This document shows positions 1-5,262 of a stretch of 7,512 nucleotides of DNA, one piece after another. Under the pieces are notes generated by a model that did not search any database, was not told the origin of the DNA, and was given only the letters and a program-made list of their open reading frames with translations. This DNA is from Cyclobacteriaceae bacterium. GTDB lineage: Bacteria > Bacteroidota > Bacteroidia > Cytophagales > Cyclobacteriaceae. The DNA is taken from NCBI GenBank assembly GCA_025358195.1, contig JANYKP010000100.1, positions 1 through 7,512 on the forward strand, written 5' to 3'. The position numbers and the translations under genes were made by a program. Position 1 is the stretch's first letter. Every line of letters begins with the position of its first letter.

Positions 1-357
1 ATGGACTACCGGCAACGGCTCGTCACCAATAGACGAAACACGTTCAAGGGCGATGCCGCCCGTTATCTTGTTAATGAAGCGATTGAATCAGGACGAAGCG
101 CGATGGGATTGAGTTGGAGAGACCACTTTGCCATTAACCAACTCTTCGATGCAGTTGTGTTGGACGCAAAATCTCCCCTGGTTGCCACCTCGTCACTCAA
201 GAATCTTTTGTCGACGATGGTTTACACGGGCGATTCAAGTTGTAATCTGGGCACCATCGTCAACGGCAGATGGGTTGTAAAACAGCAGCATCACCACGAT
301 CAATCTAAAATCAAGCGTACGTTTATTTCTACATTAAAAAATCTGAAGAGTCGCTAA
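1..357 (+). CDS. hutF: Formimidoylglutamate deiminase (HutF), C-terminal part, cut by left window edge
   Basis: The 118 visible residues resemble the C-terminal quarter of the amidohydrolase-superfamily enzyme HutF. HutF hydrolyses N-formimino-L-glutamate to N-formyl-L-glutamate and ammonia in the cytoplasmic histidine-degradation pathway. The family pattern is seen as MDYRQRL..NRRN near the start (HutF proteins have an L-[DE]-Y-x-Q-R-L..R.RN block here), then FDAVVLDAKSPL, the strand typical of the composite beta-sandwich of amidohydrolases, then GTIVNGRWVVK before a helical tail. The family is usually about 450 residues, so the metal-binding HxH region and most of the barrel lie off the left edge. 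The ATG at base 1 is therefore probably an internal Met, not the start. The gene ends in TAA at 355-357. Other amidohydrolases share the DAVVLD and VNGRWVV motifs, so the exact substrate is an inference. No other hut gene is in view. Confidence 0.72.
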   Translation: MDYRQRLVTNRRNTFKGDAARYLVNEAIESGRSAMGLSWRDHFAINQLFDAVVLDAKSPLVATSSLKNLLSTMVYTGDSSCNLGTIVNGRWVVKQQHHHDQSKIKRTFISTLKNLKSR

Positions 358-389
358 TCCTACGTGTCATAATGGATTAATTACAATAC

Positions 390-467
390 GATTTAACCAC
401 ATATAACACATAGTTTTCATGGGTAGTAAACCATTCTATGTTATCTATGTGTCTATGTGGTTAAATC
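390..467. repeat. Long imperfect palindrome, probable dispersed intergenic repeat
   Basis: The outer arms, 390-403 (GATTTAACCACATA) and 454-467, are perfect reverse complements over 14 bases. After a TA/C mismatch bulge, the stem continues with 406-413 (ACACATAG) against 445-452. A small inner hairpin, ATGG (419-422) with CCAT (431-434), sits in the loop. The 'taaccacata...tatgtggtta' theme resembles palindromic repeats I recall from spacers of many Bacteroidota genomes; that part is memory, not a search. It lies between two co-directional genes and could act as a folded RNA or weak terminator for the upstream gene, but no T-run directly follows the stem. Confidence 0.7.
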
Positions 468-551
468 ATTTACCGATTGCATAAAAACCCTTCGGAATGT
501 TTTTGTTTTTAGGTAAATCGTACAACCTAACGTCATCAAAACACCACGTCT

Positions 552-3500
552 ATGAATCGATTATCCTTACTCCTGACCGGAGCCCTATTCGTATCATTTG
601 TTCTCCCTGCACAGAAATCAAAAACCAAAGAAACATCGGCCCCGAAGTTTGATGCAGCCGGTTTCAAGGGATTGAAATGGCGCAATATTGGGCCGTTCCG
701 GGGAGGCCGTGCCAACGCTATTTCGGGCGTGATCGGCAATGACAATCTTTATTTTGTGGGCTATACGGGTGGCGGTGTTGCAAAAACGGAGGATGCCGGC
801 ATCACCTGGAAAAACATTTCCGACGGGTTTTTCAAAGTAGGATCCATCGGTGACATCGCTGTGAGTGAATCAGATCCGAACGTACTTTATGTGGGTACAG
901 GTGAACATGCGGTGCGGGGTGTAATGACCTCGTATGGCGATGGTGTTTATAAATCCACGGATGGAGGCAAGACCTGGAAAAATATCGGCTTGGAAAAGTC
1001 CCGGCATATTTCTGACATCGCAATTCATCCCAACAATGCAGATGTCGTGCTGGTAGCTGCCCAAGGCCCTGTACATGGTTCGGGTGGAGAACGCGGCGTT
1101 TACAAATCGAATGACGGTGGGGCCACCTGGAAGCGTACCTTATTTGTAGATGACAACACCGGTGTATCGTCGTTGAGCATGGACATGACGAATCCGCGTA
1201 TTGTATATGCCGCTACCTGGCAACACAGACGCTATCCCTGGAAAGTGGAAAGTGGTGGTCCGGGATGCGCCATCTGGAAATCGAACGACGGAGGAGAGAC
1301 GTGGAATAAAATTATAGAAGGCCTTCCAAAAGAAATGGGAAAAATAGGTGTGTCGGTGTCGCGGGCCAATCCCGGCCGTGTCTATGCGATCGTAGAAGCG
1401 GAAAAATCAAAGGCGGGACTTTACCGGTCGGATGACGGCGGAAAAAAATGGAACCTGATGACGAGCGATCAGACCATCACAGCGCGTTCATGGTATTACA
1501 TGGAAGTTTTTGCCGATCCACAGAATGAAGAAGTGGTGTATGTGCTCAACGCCCCGGTGATGCGATCATTGGATGGAGGGAAAACTTTTCAAAATGTAAG
1601 AGTGGGTCATGGTGATACGCATGATCTTTGGATCAACCCCAAGGAAAGCAAGAACGTCGCACTGGCGGATGATGGTGGTGGAGAAATCAGTTTCAATACC
1701 GGCAAATCGTGGTCTTCTCTGGGCAATCAAGCCACAGCCCAATTTTATCGTGTGAATGTAGATAACCGGTTCCCATTTTGGGTGTATGGTGGCCAGCAGG
1801 ACAATTCATCCGTCATGATCCAGAGCCGTACGAACGGCGCGGGAATTGGGGAAAAAGACTGGATGAATGGCCCGGGTTGCGAGAGCGCCTACATCGTATA
1901 TGACAATCCTGATGACCCTCAGTTTTTTTATGGAGGGTGTTACCAGGGCCAAGTTGATGTGCTCGATATCAAAACTGGTGAAACAAAAGATGTCATGGTG
2001 TACCCGGCCACAAACCTCGGATGGGCTCCCAAAAAAATGAAGTATCGCTTCAACTGGAACGCGCCGCTCATTAACTCACCCCACGATTACAAGACTATGT
2101 ACCACGGTGGAAATGTGCTCTTCAAATCCACGAATGGAGGTATGAAGTGGGAAGTAATCAGCCCGGATCTCACGCGCAACGATACGACCAAGCAAGACGT
2201 TAGTGGAGGACCTATTACAAATGAAGGAGCCGGCGGTGAAAACTACAACACACTTTATTATGTAATTGAATCACCCCTGGAGAAAGGTGTAATCTATACG
2301 GGGAGCGATTGCGGCTACGTTCACATCACAAAAGACGGCGGCAAGAACTGGCAAAATATTACGCCGGCCGGATTACCGGAAGGCCTCATCCACTCCATAG
2401 AAGTTTCTCCTCACGACAAAGCCACCGTGTATATTTCAGCTTCACGGTACAAGTTCAATGACTTCACAAGCATGGCTTACAAATCAAATGACTATGGCAA
2501 GACGTGGACAAAAACTGGAACCGGGATCGATACAGACGACTTCATTAAAGTCATTCGTGAAGACAAAAAAATAAAAGACCTCTTGTACGCAGGCAGTGAG
2601 CGCGGATTTTATGTTTCATTCAACGCAGGTTCAACCTGGAATAAATTACAACTCAATTTGCCGGTGGTGCCGGTCACGGATTTAATCATAAAGAACAATG
2701 ACCTGGTTGCCTCAACCGCGGGCCGTGCCTTTTGGATTCTGGATGACCTGGGAGCCATCCAACAGTCGAAAGGAGAATTTGGGAACCAGGCAGTAAAACT
2801 ATATCAACCCAAACCCACTTATCGTCTCAGCGGCCCGCCTGCCTTTCTTGCCGCAACTGGTATTGAGCTGCCGGGCATTGGACAAAACCCGCCGGAAGGA
2901 GTTGTGTTGGATTATTACTTGAGAGAGAAAGCAGATACGAACAAGATTTCGCTGGAGATCATGGACCTTACGGGTAAATCCATTCGAAAATATTCAGGCA
3001 AAAAAGATGAGACTCTGAAGACTTACCCCGGGGGTCCGCCCTTGCCTGCCGTTCTTCCATCCGAAGTCGGCCTCAACCGTTTTGCCTGGGATTTCCGCGG
3101 TGAAAATCTGACGGATGTGTCAGGGGTATTTGTGTATGGAGACTATCGCGGCCATCGGATTGCACCCGGCAAGTACAAGGCCCGCGTGACGTTCAAGGGA
3201 GAATCCTCTGAAACGGAATTTGAAATCCTGGCCGATCCCAATTTGAAAGTTACGGCGGCCGACTGGACTGCCCAGCAGGAAGTGCTTCACCAGGTCGAGA
3301 ACAACCTTGAAGATTTGAATAAGTCGGTCAACAACATGCGCAAGGTGAAGAAGCAAATCGAGACCTATAATGATGTCATGAAAAATAACAAGGAGGTAAA
3401 AGACATCGTTGACTACGGCAAGGAGCTCATTAAGAAAATTGATAAATGGGAATCGAATTTGATTGAACCCCGTTCAAAGAATTTTCAGGATGTGATCAAC

Positions 3501-3740
3501 TTCCCGAACAAACTCAACTCGGAATTCTTTCAACTGCGCACAACCGTCGACGTGCATGATCCACGCGTGACAGAAGGCGTCCGCGACCGTTATCTTGATG
3601 TTCAGGCCGATTGGCAGAAGTACAAGCAGCAGATCAATGAAATCGTGCAGAAAGATGTTGCCAATTACAATAAGATGTTCAAGGATAAGAATCTGCCAGC
3701 GTTGATGATTGAGACGAAGGATGTGGTTATTAGTAATTAA
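552..3740 (+). CDS. Secreted VPS10/sortilin-like BNR-repeat beta-propeller protein (copy 1, complete)
   Basis: This is a complete 1062-residue exported protein. Residues 1-20 are a Sec signal peptide with likely cleavage at LPA|QKS. Eleven Asp-box (BNR-type, SxDxGxxW-like) motifs start near residues 79, 135, 186, 244, 293, 339, 380, 526, 593, 645 and 689, for example STDGGKTW at 135-142, implying one or two beta-propellers over roughly residues 40-735. Conserved blocks include HGDTHDLWI (353-361), ADDGG (372-376), QQDNSS (415-420) and SPDLTRND (537-544). Residues about 780-895 look like an Ig/FlgD-like beta domain, with a PGGPP loop at 826-830 and APGKYKARV near 871-879. Residues about 900-1045 are charged and helical, possibly coiled-coil. 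No type IX secretion tail is evident. Relatives are annotated as glycosyl hydrolase, VPS10-domain or COG4447 proteins; Asp boxes are structural, so enzymatic activity is unproven. No Shine-Dalgarno is visible, and the start is set by the signal peptide. It is paralogous to the gene at 5263. Confidence 0.93.
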   Translation: MNRLSLLLTGALFVSFVLPAQKSKTKETSAPKFDAAGFKGLKWRNIGPFRGGRANAISGVIGNDNLYFVGYTGGGVAKTEDAGITWKNISDGFFKVGSIGDIAVSESDPNVLYVGTGEHAVRGVMTSYGDGVYKSTDGGKTWKNIGLEKSRHISDIAIHPNNADVVLVAAQGPVHGSGGERGVYKSNDGGATWKRTLFVDDNTGVSSLSMDMTNPRIVYAATWQHRRYPWKVESGGPGCAIWKSNDGGETWNKIIEGLPKEMGKIGVSVSRANPGRVYAIVEAEKSKAGLYRSDDGGKKWNLMTSDQTITARSWYYMEVFADPQNEEVVYVLNAPVMRSLDGGKTFQNVRVGHGDTHDLWINPKESKNVALADDGGGEISFNTGKSWSSLGNQATAQFYRVNVDNRFPFWVYGGQQDNSSVMIQSRTNGAGIGEKDWMNGPGCESAYIVYDNPDDPQFFYGGCYQGQVDVLDIKTGETKDVMVYPATNLGWAPKKMKYRFNWNAPLINSPHDYKTMYHGGNVLFKSTNGGMKWEVISPDLTRNDTTKQDVSGGPITNEGAGGENYNTLYYVIESPLEKGVIYTGSDCGYVHITKDGGKNWQNITPAGLPEGLIHSIEVSPHDKATVYISASRYKFNDFTSMAYKSNDYGKTWTKTGTGIDTDDFIKVIREDKKIKDLLYAGSERGFYVSFNAGSTWNKLQLNLPVVPVTDLIIKNNDLVASTAGRAFWILDDLGAIQQSKGEFGNQAVKLYQPKPTYRLSGPPAFLAATGIELPGIGQNPPEGVVLDYYLREKADTNKISLEIMDLTGKSIRKYSGKKDETLKTYPGGPPLPAVLPSEVGLNRFAWDFRGENLTDVSGVFVYGDYRGHRIAPGKYKARVTFKGESSETEFEILADPNLKVTAADWTAQQEVLHQVENNLEDLNKSVNNMRKVKKQIETYNDVMKNNKEVKDIVDYGKELIKKIDKWESNLIEPRSKNFQDVINFPNKLNSEFFQLRTTVDVHDPRVTEGVRDRYLDVQADWQKYKQQINEIVQKDVANYNKMFKDKNLPALMIETKDVVISN

Positions 3741-3828
3741 TTAGGATATTAGGTGGATAGCAACGCTTCAATGGAGTAAATTTTCTTTAGTGATTTGTTC
3801 GCGCGGTTAATTTAGATTTAGACTTATT

Positions 3829-3903
3829 ATGACAGAGTTCGGTGAGATTAAAAAGGTTGACATAAAAGAATTCTTATATGGCTTACTTTCAAAATCTAAT
3901 TGA
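3829..3903 (+). pseudogene. Residual N-terminus of a DUF4268 gene, out of frame with the downstream domain
   Basis: An ATG at 3829 opens 24 codons ending in TGA at 3901-3903. The first 15 residues, MTEFGEIKKVDIKEF, look like the start of full-length DUF4268 proteins, which typically begin with a 'G-[KE]-[IL]-x-K-V-[DN]-[IL]-[RK]-E' motif before a nuclease-like core. After about base 3873 the reading frame is the wrong one for the DUF4268 domain, which continues in another frame from 3878. I infer that this is the original start of the same gene, joined to its C-terminal part by an internal deletion that also shifted the frame. The match is short, so chance resemblance remains possible. Confidence 0.45.
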
Positions 3904-4303
3904 TGAATTAAGAGTAAAACATAAGTTCACCAATGCAAGAGTAGGACAACCGCAGAATTGGTATTCTTTTTCAACCGGAGTAAGAGGTTTCGTTTATAGT
4001 ACATCTTTTGCAAGAGGAGAACGGGTTCGTGCAGAGATATACATTGACACAGGAAAAGGTGAACGAAACAAAGAGATATTTAGAAAATTAAAAACTGACG
4101 AAGAACAAATTCACAAAGAGTTCGGGGACAAATTGGAATGGGAAGAATTACCGGACAAAAGAGCCAATAGAATTGCCATTTACCGACAAGGGAATATTGA
4201 TGAAGATTCAAAGACATTAACTGAGATAAGAGATTGGGCAATTGAGAAGCTGTTGAAATTTAAAACCGTTTTTGAAGGACGTATCAAAACATTTAAGGAT
4301 TAA
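3878..4303 (+). CDS. DUF4268 domain protein, 141 aa, probably the C-terminal remnant of a longer gene
   Basis: Nearly the whole product matches the DUF4268 domain as I know it. It has an opening YFQNLIDELR helix, the QPQNWYSFSTGVRGF strand pair, RVRAEIYID, a helix with NKEIFRKLKTDEEQIHKEFG, then LEWEELPDKRANRIAIYR, and a final WAIEKLLKFKTVFEGRIK helix. In most relatives this domain ends a protein of about 300 or more residues whose N-terminal part resembles restriction-endonuclease folds and is thought to act in DNA processing or defence; the domain's own role is unknown. Here it stands alone. Upstream in this frame the sequence is open only from 3866, after a TAA at 3863-3865, so no long N-terminus exists. 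Whether the ATG at 3878 is used is unclear; no ribosome site is visible. The base composition is AT-richer than the flanking propeller genes. Confidence 0.75.
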   Translation: MAYFQNLIDELRVKHKFTNARVGQPQNWYSFSTGVRGFVYSTSFARGERVRAEIYIDTGKGERNKEIFRKLKTDEEQIHKEFGDKLEWEELPDKRANRIAIYRQGNIDEDSKTLTEIRDWAIEKLLKFKTVFEGRIKTFKD

Positions 4304-4310
4304 AAAGGGC

Positions 4311-4334
4311 CACAACAACAGTTGCTGTTGTGTG
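4311..4334. repeat. Short hairpin after the DUF4268 gene
   Basis: ACAACAG (4315-4321) pairs perfectly with CTGTTGT (4325-4331) around a TTG loop, and CAC (4311-4313) extends to GTG (4332-4334) past a single bulged A. On the + strand no T-run follows. On the - strand the stem is followed after a few bases by a run of five T (complement of 4302-4306), so it would be a better terminator for leftward transcription, although no leftward gene is seen. Confidence 0.4.
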
Positions 4335-4515
4335 ACAACCTTGTACTTCATTTGCATGCCAGCGCGCGATCACCGTGAACAAGAACATTCTGGAAGGGCA
4401 CAGACGGTAACGAATAATACTTCATGTGGCCATTTGACCTGCACGGCCCAGCGTGAACCTGTGTTGCACGTAAACGATTGTGCAGAATAAAAGAATAAGT
4501 CATAACCAAAATCAT

Positions 4516-4523
4516 TAAATTTG
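4516..4523 (+). promoter_or_regulatory. Bacteroidota -7 element (TAAATTTG) before the antitoxin gene
   Basis: TAAATTTG matches the Bacteroidota -7 consensus TAnnTTTG at every fixed position. It lies only 5 bases before the ATG at 4529, so transcription would begin at or very near the start codon and yield a leaderless mRNA. No TTTG-type -33 box is visible at the expected distance, which lowers confidence; an 8-base match in AT-rich DNA can occur by chance. Confidence 0.35.
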
Positions 4524-4528
4524 GGATT

Positions 4529-4765
4529 ATGAAAACAGGGACATACAACATCGACTTGGGTTTTGACCAGATTTTGGACTTGGTGAAACAACTACCCAAA
4601 AAGGAAAAGATTCGACTTTCAAAGGAGTTAGAAAGGGGAATAATTGACGCAAAATTGACTTCATTGTTAAAGGCATTCAAGACTGACGACCTTGATCAGG
4701 AAACTATTAACAACGAAGTAGAAATCGTAAGGTCTGAATTGTATGCCAGGTCAAAAGCCAAGTAA
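4529..4765 (+). CDS. Putative antitoxin paired with a PIN-family toxin
   Basis: A small, mostly helical, charged protein of 78 residues. It has an amphipathic N-terminal half, FDQILDLVKQLPKKEKIRL, a pattern common in small antitoxins encoded directly before PIN toxins in Bacteroidota and Cyanobacteria. A C-terminal acidic/helical stretch (about residues 50-70) would be expected to wrap the toxin. The main evidence is context: its last 23 bases overlap the start of the PIN gene at 4743 in a different frame, the usual antitoxin-first order with translational coupling. By analogy it would bind and inhibit the PIN nuclease and may repress its own promoter. No clear ribbon-helix-helix or AbrB motif is visible, so DNA binding is unproven. 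Confidence 0.72.
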   Translation: MKTGTYNIDLGFDQILDLVKQLPKKEKIRLSKELERGIIDAKLTSLLKAFKTDDLDQETINNEVEIVRSELYARSKAK

Positions 4766-5162
4766 GGTAATAATCGACACCAATCTTTGGATAAGCTTTT
4801 TGATTGGCAAAGAACTTCAAAATCTTAAAGCCCTAATCATCAATGAAAAAATTAGACTTATTGTAACTGATCAACTAATAGACGAGTTAGAAATTGTAAC
4901 ATCACGCGAAAAACTTAAAAAATACTTTGACCAAGACAAAGTAGCCGAGCTAATAGTTTTGCTCAATATAGTTTCTGAAAAAGTAAGGATAAGAAAAATC
5001 GAGCAAATTTGTCGTGACCCGAAAGACGACTTTTTGTTAGCTCTCGCCAAAGAGAGTAAAGCGGACTTCTTAATAACCGGGGACAAGGACTTATTGGAAT
5101 TAAAGATTTATGGTAGGACAGAAATCCTGACCGTAAAAAATTTTAAAGAGAAAGTTAAATAA
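4743..5162 (+). CDS. PIN-domain toxin, putative toxin-antitoxin component (COG1569/TIGR00305-like)
   Basis: A 139-residue PIN-fold protein, predicted Mg2+-dependent ribonuclease toxin. The expected acidic residues are present: D12 in VIIDTN at the end of the first strand, E48 in the LIDEL helix, D96 in the RDPKDDFLLALA block (91-102), and D114 and D116 in ITGDKDLLEL (111-120). The length and the RDPKDD...LITGDKDLL pattern fit the 'putative toxin-antitoxin system toxin component, PIN family' rather than classical VapC. It overlaps the upstream antitoxin gene by 23 bases, implying coupled translation. All catalytic positions are intact, so the toxin should be active unless neutralised. The RNA target cannot be deduced. 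A probable terminator follows at 5205-5228. Confidence 0.88.
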   Translation: MPGQKPSKVIIDTNLWISFLIGKELQNLKALIINEKIRLIVTDQLIDELEIVTSREKLKKYFDQDKVAELIVLLNIVSEKVRIRKIEQICRDPKDDFLLALAKESKADFLITGDKDLLELKIYGRTEILTVKNFKEKVK

Positions 5163-5170
5163 CCGCTGAG

Positions 5171-5194
5171 GACGTTTTCCCTCCAGGAACCGTC
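5171..5194 (+). repeat. Hairpin downstream of the PIN toxin gene
   Basis: GACG (5171-5174) pairs with CGTC (5191-5194) and TTCC (5177-5180) with GGAA (5186-5189), around a CTCCA loop with a small TT/C internal loop. It starts 8 bases after the toxin stop codon and directly precedes the probable terminator. It could protect the 3' end of the message or be incidental. Confidence 0.35.
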
Positions 5195-5204
5195 AGAATA
5201 AAAA

Positions 5205-5228
5205 CCTTTCCCCAAAGGAATTTTTTTT
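5205..5228 (+). terminator. Probable intrinsic terminator of the toxin-antitoxin unit
   Basis: CCTTT (5205-5209), loop CCCC, AAAGG (5214-5218) form a short perfect stem, followed after AA by eight T (5221-5228). The stem has only two G-C pairs, but the long T-run and the position between the toxin stop and the next gene fit rho-independent termination. It would insulate the second propeller gene from toxin-antitoxin transcription. Confidence 0.5.
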
Positions 5229-5230
5229 CG

Positions 5231-5238
5231 TAATTCTG
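5231..5238 (+). promoter_or_regulatory. Weak candidate -7 element before the second propeller gene
   Basis: TAATTCTG differs at one position from the Bacteroidota -7 consensus TAnnTTTG. It lies 24 bases before the ATG at 5263 and just after the probable terminator, where a new promoter would be expected. No TTTG -33 box is seen upstream, where a T-run lies instead, so this is only a candidate. Confidence 0.2.
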
Positions 5239-5262
5239 CTTTCTCAAATTCCGCCCATAACG

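Larger units (their letters stand above)
4304..4528. other. GC-richer spacer inside the AT-rich island, no credible gene
   Basis: I found no protein family in either strand of this stretch; the open frames crossing it have Cys- and Arg-rich, low-plausibility translations. It is GC-richer (28 of 60 bases G+C at 4441-4500 by hand count) than the neighbouring accessory genes (24 of 60 at 4021-4080, 20 of 60 at 4921-4980). It begins with a hairpin at 4311-4334. A short inverted pair TGCAC (4465-4469) and GTGCA (4480-4484) is near its right end. It may be a remnant of another element or a dispersed repeat; I cannot assign it. Confidence 0.4.

Noticed and set aside
482..510. Terminator-like AAAACCCTTCGG...GTTTTT before the first propeller gene
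   Set aside because: The stem pairs only as AAAAC/GTTTT with a poor interior and no stable GC core, so it is not supportable as a terminator.
3794..3820. Promoter TTTG ... TAGATTTA before the DUF4268 remnant
   Set aside because: The -7 match lacks the final G and the spacing to TTTG is about 15 bases, shorter than expected; in AT-rich DNA this is likely chance.
4272..4490. 72-codon + strand frame starting inside the DUF4268 gene
   Set aside because: It overlaps the end of the DUF4268 domain in another frame, and its product is Cys- and His-rich with no recognisable pattern.
4304..4500. Integron attC site in the island spacer
   Set aside because: Toxin-antitoxin cassettes made this attractive, but I could not find paired RYYYAAC and GTTRRRY core sites flanking a cassette.
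4348..4680. 110-codon open frame on the - strand across the spacer and antitoxin
   Set aside because: It covers the antitoxin antisense and a non-coding spacer; the translation is low-plausibility (Cys- and His-rich, no domain) and lacks a credible start context.
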